Source: Ypsolopha sequella (lineage: Eukaryota; Arthropoda; Insecta; Lepidoptera; Ypsolophidae). From it: DNA of 64,000 bases. The position numbers were made by a program, and so were the translations under genes. The stretch covers positions 8,962,229 through 9,026,228 of the forward strand of contig OW203988.1 of NCBI GenBank assembly GCA_934047225.1, read 5' to 3'. Below, piece after piece: positions 20,661 to 34,037 of the stretch. Numbering within the stretch: the first letter of the stretch is position 1; the number at the start of each line of letters is the position of its first letter. The notes under the pieces are model-generated. The model saw only the letters and a list, made by a program, of their open reading frames with translations, was not told the DNA's origin and did not search any database.

Positions 20661-23600
20661 TCCCAAGTGGGTCGAAATATATATCGAAAGTTTTCTTTTT
20701 TATTTAATTTTTACTATAATATCCATAAAATACAAAATTATTAAATATAGGTTATAAAGAAAAAAACCGCTTGATAGGTACTAAAATAAACACAGAACTA
20801 ATGGAAATACTGGTTCTAAATCCATACTGGACATATCGATCAGTCATCAATCCACCGTCATTACACTAATAATATAGGAATAAAACAATAATCAATTGGA
20901 GCAACGTCAAATAAAGCGGGTTGTACACGCATTCAGCAACGTTTTGACAGTACCAGCGACAACTGGAGCCACCCCTCAACGTTAGGCCCGGGCTACAATG
21001 GCCCGGCGATGGCGGCCCGATAACGCGCGTATGAATAATTTCCCTTATCGCGAGATCTCACCACATGCCCTACCTGGCCACCGGTGCTTTTTATTCATTA
21101 GAGGGCTGCCTATTTTTGGCCATTGTGCTAGATACGACGCTTGTATGCCACTAAGCTCTGATTGTTCAGGGATTTCATGTTTTACTGTGAGGATTAGAAA
21201 ACAGAATGTGGAGGACGTAAATGCAGCGGAAATAGAATTGGACTCATTTGTGTTGTCTTTGAATCTATGTTAATGTTAAATGACAGTGCTATTGAAGACT
21301 TATACCAAAGGAAATGTCTTTACACAAACCCTTCAAGCCATATCCATCTAGCACCCGAAACTAATTTGTTGTTCGAAATCAAATTAGGTAACCCCGCACA
21401 TCAAATCATAAACCAATCACGGCGTAGACGAGCCTCCCCGAATGTTCTCACAGCCGGCGCCGAAACAAAACACCGGAATTGAACCCCGACCTGGTCCCCC
21501 GCACCCCTCTTGACATGGCACCCCCCTCTGTCCTCCAACCCCGGCAGATGCAGCTAAAAGATCTTATCACTACATCGCGCCACAGGGAACTGCAAGTGTT
21601 GTTAAAATTGACGATACTCCTCTACCAGGATTGTTTACTCTGTGCAACGGTTTTTATGCAACCCTTCTTCTTTATTGTTCGTTTTGCTACTATTTCTCGT
21701 TGAAAATATGAGAATTTTATTCTGCAGCTGCTGATGATGCTAGAAAATGTGCTACATCCCTTGAATTTTGCCTTGTTCAAAGTTGTTCACTACATCGTCT
21801 TTAAACTAAAAAAATAGTAACAGCTTATGATGTTGACGGTAATAATGACAATTTCACTTTCTAAAACATAGTGATAAAAAATATATTGCCTCCATTTGGC
21901 CGCCCTTTACTTACGGCATCACAAAAGCATTAAGGCGTGGTCAAATCGAAAGTGAGCACCCTTCTTTATAATATTCCTTCAAAAGGCCCGAGGCGAAAAT
22001 TGCCCCTTCCGATAAACTGCCTCGTAACTGGTGCGTATGTGCGTCATATACCCGGTCATACACCGCAGGACGTCTTCCGGTAACAATGTTATGGTAACAT
22101 AACTCTTTAGGTCCGACCGTGTATTGTTGCACCCCAAACATGGTAGCGTTGTATTTGAGTCCCTGCTTCGTTTGTCAACGGTGGCGAATCACGAAAGTGC
22201 ACATCGTGAGAACTTTCTCGATGCAGCTTCAAGGTCAGGCAGGCAGCGTCGTCGTCAAGTCTGCCGAGGTTTATTTGCACACCGTGACATCAGCGCATCC
22301 TCATGCAAACAGCGTCTCTGCGCGTGTCCTGACGCCTCTACAAACTGCACACCAACTTATCCCTTCCTCTCATTGTCTTTAAACCTCTTATCCTTTGTTC
22401 CTCATTACTGACTTCATCATCGGTCACTCGTGACCCCTAAACTCATAACCGTAGCAGCCATATTCCTTCGACAAACGACCCCTGTGAAATGTCCGACGTG
22501 TTAGCGAATGATAAATGTAGGCGTCGATATCGCGTATCGGATCTTGCCGTTCGCACGCCGAATTAATTTTAATTTATTGATCGTCGTATAGACGCTGAGT
22601 ATTTTAGCTGCCTAACGCTGCAACGCTCCTTGAATCGTTTTAAAAGTATGTAGTACAACGTCTACCTACAATATTTCCTTAGTTTTGTACGACCTTGGGT
22701 TTGGCTGAATTCGGAAAGTATTTCTAAAATGTGAAAGGCAAACTTCAAACGGCCTTCCGGTACCTACACGTTCGTTTTGCATAGAATGTATGTACACGAT
22801 TTACAGTTTTCTTTACGTATAACATAAAGGTACTCCATTCCCCATGTCTCCATACAAAGCTAGCCCGCATTTCAATTTGTTATTTCCAATTCAACATTTC
22901 TGCCTAATGTATTTAAATTGAATACGGTTATAACGTGGGAATTTATGCAAGTCTAAATTCCTAGAACTCGTAATATACCAACTAGATGATGAGAGCTATT
23001 TCAGTTAATTTGAATTAAAAAAAAAAAACAGTTTATTTATAGCTCAATAAAGTAGCCAAAACAGCTGCGAATGTGTTTTAAACGAACCGTAACTGTTCGT
23101 GTGACTGTTAGGATGTATTTTTTGAATTTGGAAATTAATATTATCCATTGTCATAGAAGTAACGTTACTTAACATGTGACTCTAGATAAAAACGTGCAGT
23201 TTCTTAAAATTTGCAAGACAATGCACAATATGTCTTTGAACTCATATACCTATAAGTGAAATAGATTCCGCCAGGGACGGGCTGCGGCGCAGGCTGAATT
23301 CGCTCACTAATTAAAATGCCCCTTTTTACAAGGGAACCAATTGAAATAATAATTACCAACGTATGTAAATTAAAACTACAGACATGTTAGCGTATTACTC
23401 ACTCGACATCGGAGTATATATTGAATAGACAATAAGCTCTATTTAAACAAGAATTTCGACTGCGGTAGACACCCAAGTAATTCGTTTCAAACGTCCAAAA
23501 ATATTTTACGAGCGACACGCGTAGTCGCGTTCCGAATTGTAAATGTATCGTGCGGGCGGTCACCTCGTTCGATACTTCTGATTGGATTATAATGCTTTTA

Positions 23601-25197
23601 TATTACCTTTCTTATTATTACAACGGCCCACTGACTGCTACCGAGTGTCATCTGACAGGTGACGTCGGGAATAACAACTAGTGTCGCGGGAGGCGGAAAA
23701 GCTGTCGTAGTCGCGTTGAACGCTACAAGGTGGTTTATAAAGTCATCGGGAAATATTTTCTCAATATACATGCTTTATAAATTATGCTAAACGCAAAATA
23801 CGATATGTGTCAATAATTTTGTTCTACGTTTCTTCACGACAATTAATATCTGATTTGCTAGCAATACTAGATTTAGATTTGAGACTTTTGAGAGAACACA
23901 CAATGCAAAAAAAGATGATAAAAATTCAGAATCATATTACTTTCAATAACAATAAATTGTTATTCGATACTGGTGGGAACTTCAACCCACAGTATGACGC
24001 CACAGAAGGAGATTAAGCACTTAACTTGACATTCACTTAGATGAATCCACGAAACCAAATGGTGTTCTGTACCTTGTACCATATTCAAATTATGGTGCGC
24101 TCACCCATCTTGAAGGATTATAGTTTGAGTAGTCCAATCACATTCACATTGACGACGTGGGTGTCTCGGTGATTTATAACTATGACATATTGAGCTGTGG
24201 CTTTTTGACGATACCAGTAAAACTGGTAGTATACACGTTGATGACTTTAAATAAAATTAAATATAATGAACTGCAAACATCAAAAAACGGGTTTATATTC
24301 TGGTCAGTGTTCTAGGAATATCATATGTATATGGAATTATAGCGAGATGTGCAGATAGACATGAAGTTTAACATCCCAAGAAATTCATGTCATCGCTATC
24401 GCATCTTCATAAAGATTTAACTGCTAGTGACTTACACACGTCGTATGTAACAAGATGGTACGACAATTTGTTCTCTCTAGTGGACCTTGTGGAAAGAATT
24501 TCTTTGCATACAGGACATGTAATTTGAAGTGCATGTGCAGTGCATACGCAATGCACCACCAACTCATTGGAACTCGGGGTAAGAACTATATTGTATTTTT
24601 ATTTTATTTTCTTACGAACCCATCACTTCTCATTAAGTGGCGTTTGGAGAATAACTTAACATCACTAATGTCCGGACATGAATTTTATTGTTATTGCATT
24701 TTAATAAATTTTCATTGTTTAGGACTTGTCAATGGCTCTCTCAAAATGATTCCGAGTATCGAGGAAGGAAACAGGATCCTTATTGATGGAGCTTATCGAA
24801 CGGTATTGGAATTAAAATAAAACATGCAATGACTAGACGGCTGAGGTAAGCGAGACAGGTTCAGTCGGTTGTGGCATTTCGGAATGAGGGTTCATAGATC
24901 CGTAAAAATTCTGTTTCGGACCGCGGCGAGTACGCGGTGGGCACCGTCGGATATGTCACGGTACACTTGTGATTCAGAGATCAAAGAAGCCGCCGCCGCT
25001 CATACTCGGACTACTTCTTACTATGCCGGCTGCGTACGCGCAATAGCACGAAAACAAACTGCCTTATAAAAATTTCCACTACATCTCCGCTGACAGCCAA
25101 TGAGTCGGCTCACAGTTCACTGTACTCTATGCAACTGTAGCTCGGCTCTGAAATATGATCGAGTACTAAAAAATACTCATCTAATCATGAGTATGTA

Positions 25198-25410
25198 CAG
25201 TCGCGTTCAGAGATAGTGTAGACACCTGTCTGGATATGTCGTTGATTAGCTAATAAATAATAGATAATAATAATTATTTAAGAATGCAGGTACACATGCC
25301 TAAACAAATATAAGAAGGGTATAATAATTTGTACATTATTGTATGTATATTGTATTAATTAATCCAAAGCTTTCCCAGAGGGGTGTCTACATTATCTCTG
25401 AACGCGATAG
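25198..25410. mobile_element. 213-bp TA-target MITE
   Basis: The ends CAGTCGCGTTCAGAGATAGTG and TTATCTCTGAACGCGATAG are inverted over about 28 bp, including GTAGACACC and GGTGTCTAC, and are flanked by TA. Non-coding; Tc1/mariner-like by its ends. Confidence 0.8.
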
Positions 25411-27031
25411 TACATATTTGCACATAAACTATGCATCAAGCAAATTGTTGTCCAACATGGCAATAATATTCGTCATACATATCAATATATCAAATGACAG
25501 GGGCGTACTCAGTACTCCGCATGTATCGCCATCACGTACCCCGCTAAACAAGCACAAGATACTTGCGTGATGTTAATGTGCTGCAGCGCCACGGCATCAC
25601 AGACGATATGACGCTGCGCCTTGTTATCGCCTGATGGATTACCTACTGCTGTCTTGCCACTTGTCTACCACATACTTGCTGATTACGTACACTCTCACTT
25701 ACGCGGTGAAACTTTGATTGATCCATCTCTCAGTCTTACAGCTGCATATTCTTGATGATTTACTTCATTAGGTGGCCGTATTGTAATTCAAGTCATTCAG
25801 GCAATAACTATGCCAATACAAACATATAAACTCAGCAGGATTCTTGTAAATATTCATGGGGGCGGTTATTAATAATGACAGAAGACACGATATGAGCACA
25901 ATATGAGTCCTCTGAATAATTTCCATAATTAATAACCACGCGTCGGTCACGATATCTATCGTTAAACGTGATCTTGTAAATAACAGCCTCCGAGATATGC
26001 ATTTTCAAAGTAAATCTTTTGTCTGGGTAAATTGTTTTACAAGGTACGATTTATTGGACATAGGAATAGTTTCTTATAAAATTACAAGTTGGTTAGCGTT
26101 AGCGGGCGCTGGTTCTCTCTGACCCCGCAATCTTGACAATGGCCGGCCGGGAAGCCTGCGCCTGCGACGACGGAGTGTTTCTGTAATAATGCCTATAATG
26201 ACGGCGCCGGCCAGCAGCCTGCTTACATAACCGCTCGTGACTCGCGCATTACGGTATCGAGAGAAAAATACGAGGGCACAAATAACAGGGACGAACTGGG
26301 ACATACACCACACGTGATGCTTATCTGCATTGTTATTTATTATAGAATAATAATATTTTAATTGATTCTTATCTTTTTAACTATCAATAAACATATCAAA
26401 CTCACGCGAATTTAAAAAGTGAAACTTATACAAACATTTATTACATTTACTACATAATTTCTCAGTGGAATTCCAGTTTATTACCAAAACAAACAACGCA
26501 ATAATTTACGCCGAATGGTAAATTTAATTAAGAGAAAATCCAACATTGCAAGTATCTAGTTTCAATTAACAGTTGGCCGGTATTGGAAGGATAGAAATGG
26601 TATCTGAAATAACAAGTAATAAGATCACGCGAGCGACCGAGTCCAATACCTTGATCACTCGAGGAGAACCATTTTAAATCAATAAATTAGGAAGATAGCG
26701 TAATTGAAGCTGTTTGCCATTTATAAAGCAATAAAACATTTTACATTAATTTACTTTTTCCAAGTAGTTGAAGTAAAATATGCGATTTTTTACTTGTACA
26801 ATAATTGAGCACCGAGGCACAAATCCGTTCCTGTGTATGCAGCGTAAACCCGTTCACGGATCGTCAACAACCTATAACTTAATCCCACTTACGTAACCTC
26901 GTCTACTTAATGCCAGCTACAATGTTACTATGGGTTCACACTATTTTCTTTAAGCAGTATGTTTACCTTTAAAAGTGACCTCTAAAGATAACGCAAAACA
27001 ACATTAATTCAAATACTGCCTGTTATACTCG

Positions 27032-27263
27032 TATACCGGGTGTTAAGATGGAGTTGTGGAAGCCGGAAACTGGCAATGGTACTCGTCCATACGAACAACT
27101 TTTACTATGGAGCCAAACCAAGAATCACAAAAAAATATCAGCTGTCCCATAGAAAACTACAGATTTGTTTCTCGACTTCTCAATATATTTTCACGGAAAG
27201 TTGTTTGGATGTGTACTGTCGCCAGTTGTCAGCTTTGGTAACTTCTTCTTAACATCATGTATA
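27032..27263. mobile_element. TIR element related to 13889-14152
   Basis: The left end TATACCGGGTGTTAAGATGGAG and interior (gccggaaactggc, cgaacaacttttactatggagcc) match the 13.9-kb element. The right end aacttcttcttaacatcatgTATA is its diverged inverted partner. Confidence 0.7.
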
Positions 27264-27266
27264 ACA

Positions 27267-27648
27267 TATACAGGGTGTTAATTTGGTCAGCAACTTCCAT
27301 CACAGGGAAGTTATGTTCACGATACTGATGATGAAAGTCATATTTTAAAAAACTTCTTTTTTGAATTTATTTACGATATTTTGGGGAGACAAAAACGTCT
27401 AGTGTACGACAGACATGACGAAATTGACTGCGAGCACTGGCGCGGCGGGCGGGGTGGGGAGGTGCACCAGAGTAGGTAAGTATAGTACCGCTCCACGCCG
27501 CTGTTACCGTTTATCAAGATAATTTTAGGACATATAAAAAGGGCATAACTCCTTCTTCAATAGATATTAGTTTTTTTATTCTGTTTTTTGAATTAAGAAT
27601 CATGTATTCATGTGTCGCAAGTTGTGGACCAAATCTACATCCTGTATA
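27267..27648. mobile_element. Second TATACAGGGTGTT element
   Basis: TATACAGGGTGTTAATTTGGTC on the left pairs with GACCAAATCTACATCCTGTATA on the right. It is adjacent to the 27032-27263 element and shares its outermost bases but not its interior. It holds a GC-rich core (gcggcgggcggggtgggg). Non-coding. Confidence 0.65.
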
Positions 27649-28454
27649 AGTTTAAAAAGTCACCTATTATTTAGGTAAATGAAACGTATTTTTAATTATA
27701 AAAGGTAAACAGTACATATTGATTACATATTATGATTTTACTAAGGTAAAAGAGCGACATAACATAATAATAAGAATCTAATTCACGCCATACATCACTA
27801 TAATGCGAGTCAATGGCTCGGTCAGTTCGCCGACAGGCATCTAATGTAACATTATAATCTCAGATAATAAATCAAAGGCAACATTATTACTTACTTAGTG
27901 GATATTTTAATCAATATTATTGCGGTCGTGGTGACAGATCGCCGCAATCGACTGGTGCGAGTAAAGCCATCAATAAGAGACATATACGTATTGGATTGTA
28001 CGCCTCGATTCGAAAACCTCGGTCCTTACCTACCTAATTACTATTGGAATAATTTGACACCTTTTACATAGCAATAAAATGAATTCTACATCACATTAAT
28101 CGGCCATAAATCTTTGAAAAGATATAAGTCAAATACGGTATCTTTAAATTCAAGTTAAAGCAACTAATCATAATAAAAATTGGCGGTTGTAAAGGCGTTA
28201 GATCGAGGAATGCACCTGCAGCCGAGACGTTGCGCCCGCGACTCTGATGACGGTTATTTGGCGCATCGGCGCAAGCGCAGCCGTCTCGTAAACTACACCG
28301 GGGGTTATCATATCATACTTGAAGGTACTATACTAGGCCGTATTGACTTACATGGAGCGAATGATGCTTCGAATAAAATTAGCTAACACTGAGTCTGTAA
28401 AATGGATGACGTAGACATGTGCGGATTTTGTCAACGTATACATAATGTGTTTGA

Positions 28455-28890
28455 AAACGCTTCTTGAGAGAGCCCCCTTAGACGTCATATAGAAGATTTT
28501 ATAAAATGTAGAATATTCTACAAAACGCTCCGTGAGTGACCCCCCTTAGACGTCATATAGAAGATTTTAAAAAAATATAGAAGATTTTACAAAACACTTC
28601 TTGAGAGAGCCCCCTTAGACGTCATATAGAAGATTTTATAAAATGTAGAATATTTTACAAAACGCTTCGTGAGAGACCCCCCTTAGACGTCATATAGAAG
28701 ATTTTACAAAACACTTCTTGAGAGAGCCCCCTTAGACGTCATATAGAAGATTTTATAAAATGTAGAATATTTTACAAAACGCTTCGTGAGAGACCCCCCT
28801 TAGACGTCATATAGAAGATTTTATAAAATATAGAAGATTTTACAAAACGCTTCGTGAGAGACCCCCCTTAGACGTCATATAGAAGATTGC
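28455..28890. repeat. 68-bp minisatellite, 7 units
   Basis: The core ttagacgtcatatagaag occurs at 28478, 28546, 28615, 28683, 28732, 28800 and 28868. Spacing is 68-69 bp except for one 49-bp unit with a deletion. Two variants, cttcttgagagagccccc and cttcgtgagagacccccc, largely alternate. Confidence 0.9.
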
Positions 28891-30873
28891 TATTTGAAAT
28901 TATGCCGCGAACAGACAAACAAAAGTTGTTCGGAAGTCAGACAACCTTTCCCATAAGTTTCTGTTTTTCGACGGAACCTTATAACCGCAAAATAATGCGT
29001 CCTCCAAAAGAAAATACGATGCAATTCAGACGATAAACATGCATGTAATATATATTTTAAACTGTAAATCTACACAAATATCTTATCAAAAGGTCGCTGT
29101 GATTTTACGTGAATGTCGCAGTCGCCCGAAAGATATCGTCAGGTTGCGAAAAAGATAACAACATTGTACACTCTCTACCACCACACAGCTCACTGAGACA
29201 ATGCATAATCGTCTTTAATATAAATCGATAAGAGTCTTGATATTGATCGGATTACTATGGGGTGCTATTTAGGAAGGTCGGCGGCACTCCCGGAACTGAT
29301 TCTACTAAGTACGGCCCTGTGTCGTAATATTTCCCTTGGGGTTGAGCTATCAGTTACTTGCTTGTTTAAATTATACGAATAGTTAGTTACCCTACAAATG
29401 ACCCAAATCTGTTGTCTTGTTTGTAAAATAAGATCGGTTTAAATTAAATTGTGTTTAACAGAAGCGCAATTACATTAATGAGATCAGAACAGAAAATTAT
29501 GATGACTTATTAATATAATTATGGTGCAAATATGGCCATCTGCACACGCGCGTAGGCATTTTAATCTGGTTCGTCCGATCCCGCGGACTCAAAAACTGTA
29601 GTGACCGAATAAAATAATTAACCGTATAATAACAAAACATTAATTTAATTCGTTTTATCGTCCCAGTAACACTAGGCTAAGAATTTCAACAAAAACTGGT
29701 ACGGGTCGTTACTTTGAACGGTTAGCGAATATTTCAAATGTATTTTTAATTCCACGGCTCGGAAAGTCGGACTATAAGCTGGGTTCAGTACCGAGAAGCA
29801 ACGGGCAGGCAGCGACCGTGGAGACGTGGGTTACGTCAAAGATTACCATACAAATTTGTACACAACTTTACTGTAACTATTACATGCAAGAGATTTCGGA
29901 ATTAAATAAATTTGTTTAGGACCTTGAAATTCGTGTTGTTGGCATCTTGATTGTTTGAAATGTTTTCTATCAACTATTGAATTGGACTGCTATTACTCAC
30001 GCACACATTTTAGGTACTAAAAATACGCATCGAATGAATTTTTTGATACATTATGAATTTGTCTCATTTTATTTTTATTTAAAGATTATTATAATATGAT
30101 TTAAAAAAATGTTACGTTAACAAAGACTCATATTGATTAAGATAACATACATTGCAATACGTATCGCACACCTGCCCTACTATATACAAAGGGGAGACAA
30201 ATTATAGTTTTTAACAAAGCAAACGAGTGTCCATTCTTTAGCTGCGGTCTAGCAATGATTCTATGTCGCTGGTAGCCAGTTCACGAGCGGCAAGGCATAA
30301 ATCATGGCGGCCAGGAAATCATTCATCCTCAGTAATGTGCTGCGAAAATAGGCTTCCACGAGAAACGAAAGCCACCGCTCGCGACCACGTTAACGCACTA
30401 ATGTCCCAGAATAAAAACTCTAAGCGTTTTTGACGCCTTTACACTCCATATTTGTAGCACAATTAAGGGCTTGATAGCATCACATGAAGGTATTATACGG
30501 AAATTTATTTAGTATCATTTACATTTTAATTCCATTTTCTATTATGTCCTAATTTCTTAGAACAACCGGAGCGAAGTTTGGAGACCAATTAAAGCAGGTT
30601 CCCATAACATTTTTGACATAGCATCTGCTTGACTAGGAATAACTGAGGCTACAAGTATTCCCATCGGGACCCATGTAACCGCAGCCAGTATGTATGACAA
30701 ATCGTGACAAAACCACCGACTCATCTAGTTCGTTTTTCATCCCCCGTTCGATTATCATCTCTAATGTTTAGGAGATAAGATCTTCAGTGGTCTGGTTAGA
30801 GCTGCAGAAGAATGCGAGAGCCGCGGCCGCATGCCGGCGCTACCTTCATCCATCAAGCTCCGTGCGTATCACC

Positions 30874-30887
30874 GTCACCATGGCAAC
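30874..30887. promoter_or_regulatory. X-box-like palindrome (possible RFX site)
   Basis: gtcaccatggcaac fits the RFX X-box consensus GTNRCC-AT-RGYAAC on both half-sites, in a GC-rich unique block (30810-30910) of intron 1. A single match may be chance. Confidence 0.3.
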
Positions 30888-31676
30888 CGACCGGAAACAC
30901 GACCGACCCTCACGAACCTTTAAATTAGGCAAAGACACGTAATTATTTACTAAATTATTCTTTGTTCTAAATGGCATTAAGTGATTTAGGAAACAGCATA
31001 CTTGAAAATTTGGTAGCTGTGTAAATTAATATTCAAAAGTAAAAAATATAAAAGCGCGGGAAAACGTGTCCGAATATGTCGCGAACGCGTAATTACCCAT
31101 TATCATGCAAACGAAGCGAAAAGCTAGTTTCTTTCCTTTTCATTCCTTCTAATACTTTCGTAGCGGCTTCTCGCTCACACGTTCATGGTCGCCAGATTTT
31201 AATATCAAACATCAATATTTGGATGCGATCAATCAAAGTTAATCACGCGAAAGATAAAAAGCAAAATGAATACATTAAGTTGTTTAGTGGAGTCGCGTCG
31301 TGTGCACTGGTCTGTGCCGGACTAGGGTCTTTTTTATTGTAGAACCTAATAACGACCGATTAAGATTAGAAAAACGTTGATGGGATCCCGTGTACACATT
31401 CTACGAGCATAATAAGTACACCGACATGACGTAGGCAACTCTAGGTTATTAATTAGCTATTAATAATAAGAGGGGCAGTATTTTTAAAATTCCTTGGGCA
31501 TATTCTATGTCTCGATTCAAAATAGAATATATTATTTCAACGAACGATAGACTAATTTAAAAAGTAATTAGGTCAACTAACTCTTCGTGTCTGACGGCAA
31601 TTGCGATCGATGCCATTAGAATTAGAACAAATTTTTAACAGCACTCGTAAACAACTGCTATAAAACTAAGTTGAAA

Positions 31677-31722
31677 GTTCCACTGAGTTACTAGCTTTTA
31701 GTTTCTAGTAACTCAGTGGAAC
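31677..31722. repeat. Perfect 18-bp hairpin
   Basis: gttccactgagttactag is followed by a 10-nt loop and its exact reverse complement. Pairing does not extend outward, so it is too short for a normal miRNA precursor. Confidence 0.85.
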
Positions 31723-31911
31723 ATCGATGTTTCTTTATATAGGAAGATATCTGTTTTTGTGTGGTTGAAACGGCTACCATTCGCTTTAACTAATCGATAA
31801 GATAGACGGGTATAAATATTTATAATGGGTTGGGTTTGGTTGTGAGTTTTTTGTGACTGGCGTAATATTATATTTTTCATAGACTTATCCTTACTCATGT
31901 TAGTGCGGGAA

Positions 31912-33434
31912 CACGTTACCTACTACATACAGGTACACGTTACCTACTACATACAGGTACACGTTACCTACTACACACAGGTACACGTTACCTACTACAT
32001 ACAGGTACATGTTACCTACTACATACAGGTACACGTTACCTACTACATACAGGTACACGTTACCTACTACATACAGGTACACGTTACCTACTACATACAG
32101 GTACACGTTACCTACTACATACAGGTACACGTTACCTACTACATACAGGTACTCGTTACCTACCACATACAGGTACACGTTACCTACTACATACAGGTAC
32201 ACGTTACCTACTACATACAGGTACTCGTTACCTACCACATACAGGTACACGTTACCTACTACATACAGGTACACGTTACCTACTACATACAGGTACACGT
32301 TACCTACTACATACAGGTACACGTTACCTACTACATACAGGTACACGTTACCTACTACATACAGGTACACGTTACCTACTACATACAGGTACACGTTACC
32401 TACTACATACAGGTACACGTTACCTACTACATACAGGTACACGTTACCTACTACATACAGGTACACGTTACCTACTACATACAGGTACTCGTTACCTACC
32501 ACATACAGGTACACGTTACCTACTACATACAGGTACACGTTACCTACTACATACAGGTACACGTTACCTACTACATACAGGTACACGTTACCTACTACAT
32601 ACAGGTACTCGTTACCTACCACATACAGGTACACGTTACCTACTACATACAGGTACACGTTACCTACTACATACAGGTACTCGTTACCTACCACATACAG
32701 GTACACGTTACCTACCACATACAGGTACACGTTACCTACTACATACAGGTACTCGTTACCTACCACATACAGGTACACGTTACCTACTACATACAGGTAC
32801 ACGTTACCTACTACATACAGGTACACGTTACCTACTACATACAGGTACACGTTACCTACTACATACAGGTACACGTTACCTACTACATACAGGTACACGT
32901 TACCTACTACATACAGGTACACGTTACCTACTACATACAGGTACACGTTACCTACTACATACAGGTACACGTTACCTACTACATACAGGTACACGTTACC
33001 TACTACATACAGGTACACGTTACCTACTACATACAGGTACTCGTTACCTACCACATACAGGTACACGTTACCTACTACATACAGGTACTCGTTACCTACC
33101 ACATACAGGTACACGTTACCTACTACATACAGGTACACGTTACCTTCTACATACAGGTACACGTTACCTACTACATACAGGTACACGTTACCTACTACAT
33201 ACAGGTACACGTTACCTTCTACATACAGGTACACGTTACCTACTACATACAGGTACACGTTACCTACTACATACAGGTACACGTTACCTTCTACATACAG
33301 GTACACGTTACCTACTACATACAGGTACACGTTACCTACTACATACAGGTACACGTTACCTTCTACATACAGGTACACGTTACCTACTACATACAGGTAC
33401 TCGTTACCTACCACATACAGGTACACGTTACTTA
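31912..33434. repeat. 24-bp satellite array, about 62 units
   Basis: Near-identical copies of gtacacgttacctactac+atacag run without a break. Nine units carry two linked changes (actcg and taccac), and one unit at 32701 carries only the second. Near the 3' end a ttctac variant recurs every 72 bp (33145, 33217, 33289, 33361), forming a three-unit higher-order repeat. Because 24 is divisible by 3 the array is open on both strands, giving spurious frames of more than 500 codons. No start context, splice signal or protein logic supports coding. Confidence 0.97.
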
Positions 33435-33530
33435 CTTTTTTTGCAATGCGGTGTTCAATATTTGCAGCACAATATTTATTCATACTATTTACATACCTAA
33501 AATACATACATACGTAAAACGTAAATACGT

Positions 33531-33895
33531 AAAAAAACCGGTCAAGTGCGAATAGGACTGTGGCGCCCTGAACGCGTCGTTAAGTACCATTTAAATAGGT
33601 TTATTTGTAAAGGGTTTTGCCCTTTGGGTACGGAACCCTTAAAGGTAATGTCTGTACATTAAATATATATATTTTCGAAATTTCAAAGGAAATAGGTAAT
33701 TTTAATAGGTTTGTACTGAGGCCAAAACGACAATTTTTACTATTCTTGAATGTCTGTTTGAACTTGAGTACGAATTTGGATGCGGTTTTCTTTATTAATC
33801 GTAGTGACCCTGGTTGACATACAATATCCGCCAAGCCGGAAACTGACAATATTTGAATGACACTTCCACGTGAGCGAAACCGCGGGCATTAGGAT
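33531..33895 (-). repeat. Decayed dispersed repeat(s)
   Basis: aaaccggtcaagtgcga and ccctttgggtacggaaccctt are reverse-complement matches to the family at 44341-44628. The segment continues into ggatgcggttttctttatta and gacacttccacgtgagcg, shared with 56195-56415. These are fragments of common lepidopteran non-LTR-like repeats. Confidence 0.65.
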
Positions 33896-34037
33896 CGCTT
33901 CAGACCTAGACTACTATAACCCGTGTCAATAGGTACAATGTACATCGGCCGCCATTTAAAATAATCAAGTCTATTGACACGGTTTATAGACTCAAGTCAA
34001 CTTTCGGGATATCCATAATGAAGGCGCGTGCTGGGCC

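Noticed and set aside
21420..21560. Possible plus-strand exon with a cag acceptor after a pyrimidine-rich stretch (near 21525-21548)
   Set aside because: No matching donor with coherent phase and no recognisable protein follow. It lies in the intron of the opposite-strand gene.
24455..24820. 121-codon frame on the plus strand
   Set aside because: No recognisable domain, AT-rich composition, no splice or promoter context. This length is expected by chance in 64 kb.
31677..31722. miRNA precursor
   Set aside because: The stem is only 18 bp with no extended lower stem, shorter than a Drosha/Dicer substrate.
31912..33434. CRISPR-like array
   Set aside because: Units are directly adjacent with no unique spacers, and the window is eukaryotic with no cas genes.
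31897..33555. Open frames of 552, 535 and 502 codons across the 24-bp array
   Set aside because: A stop-free 24-bp unit repeated without indels is necessarily open for its whole length in several frames. The translations are pure repeats (VHVTYYIQ, NVYLYVVG, LPTTYRYT) with no gene signals.
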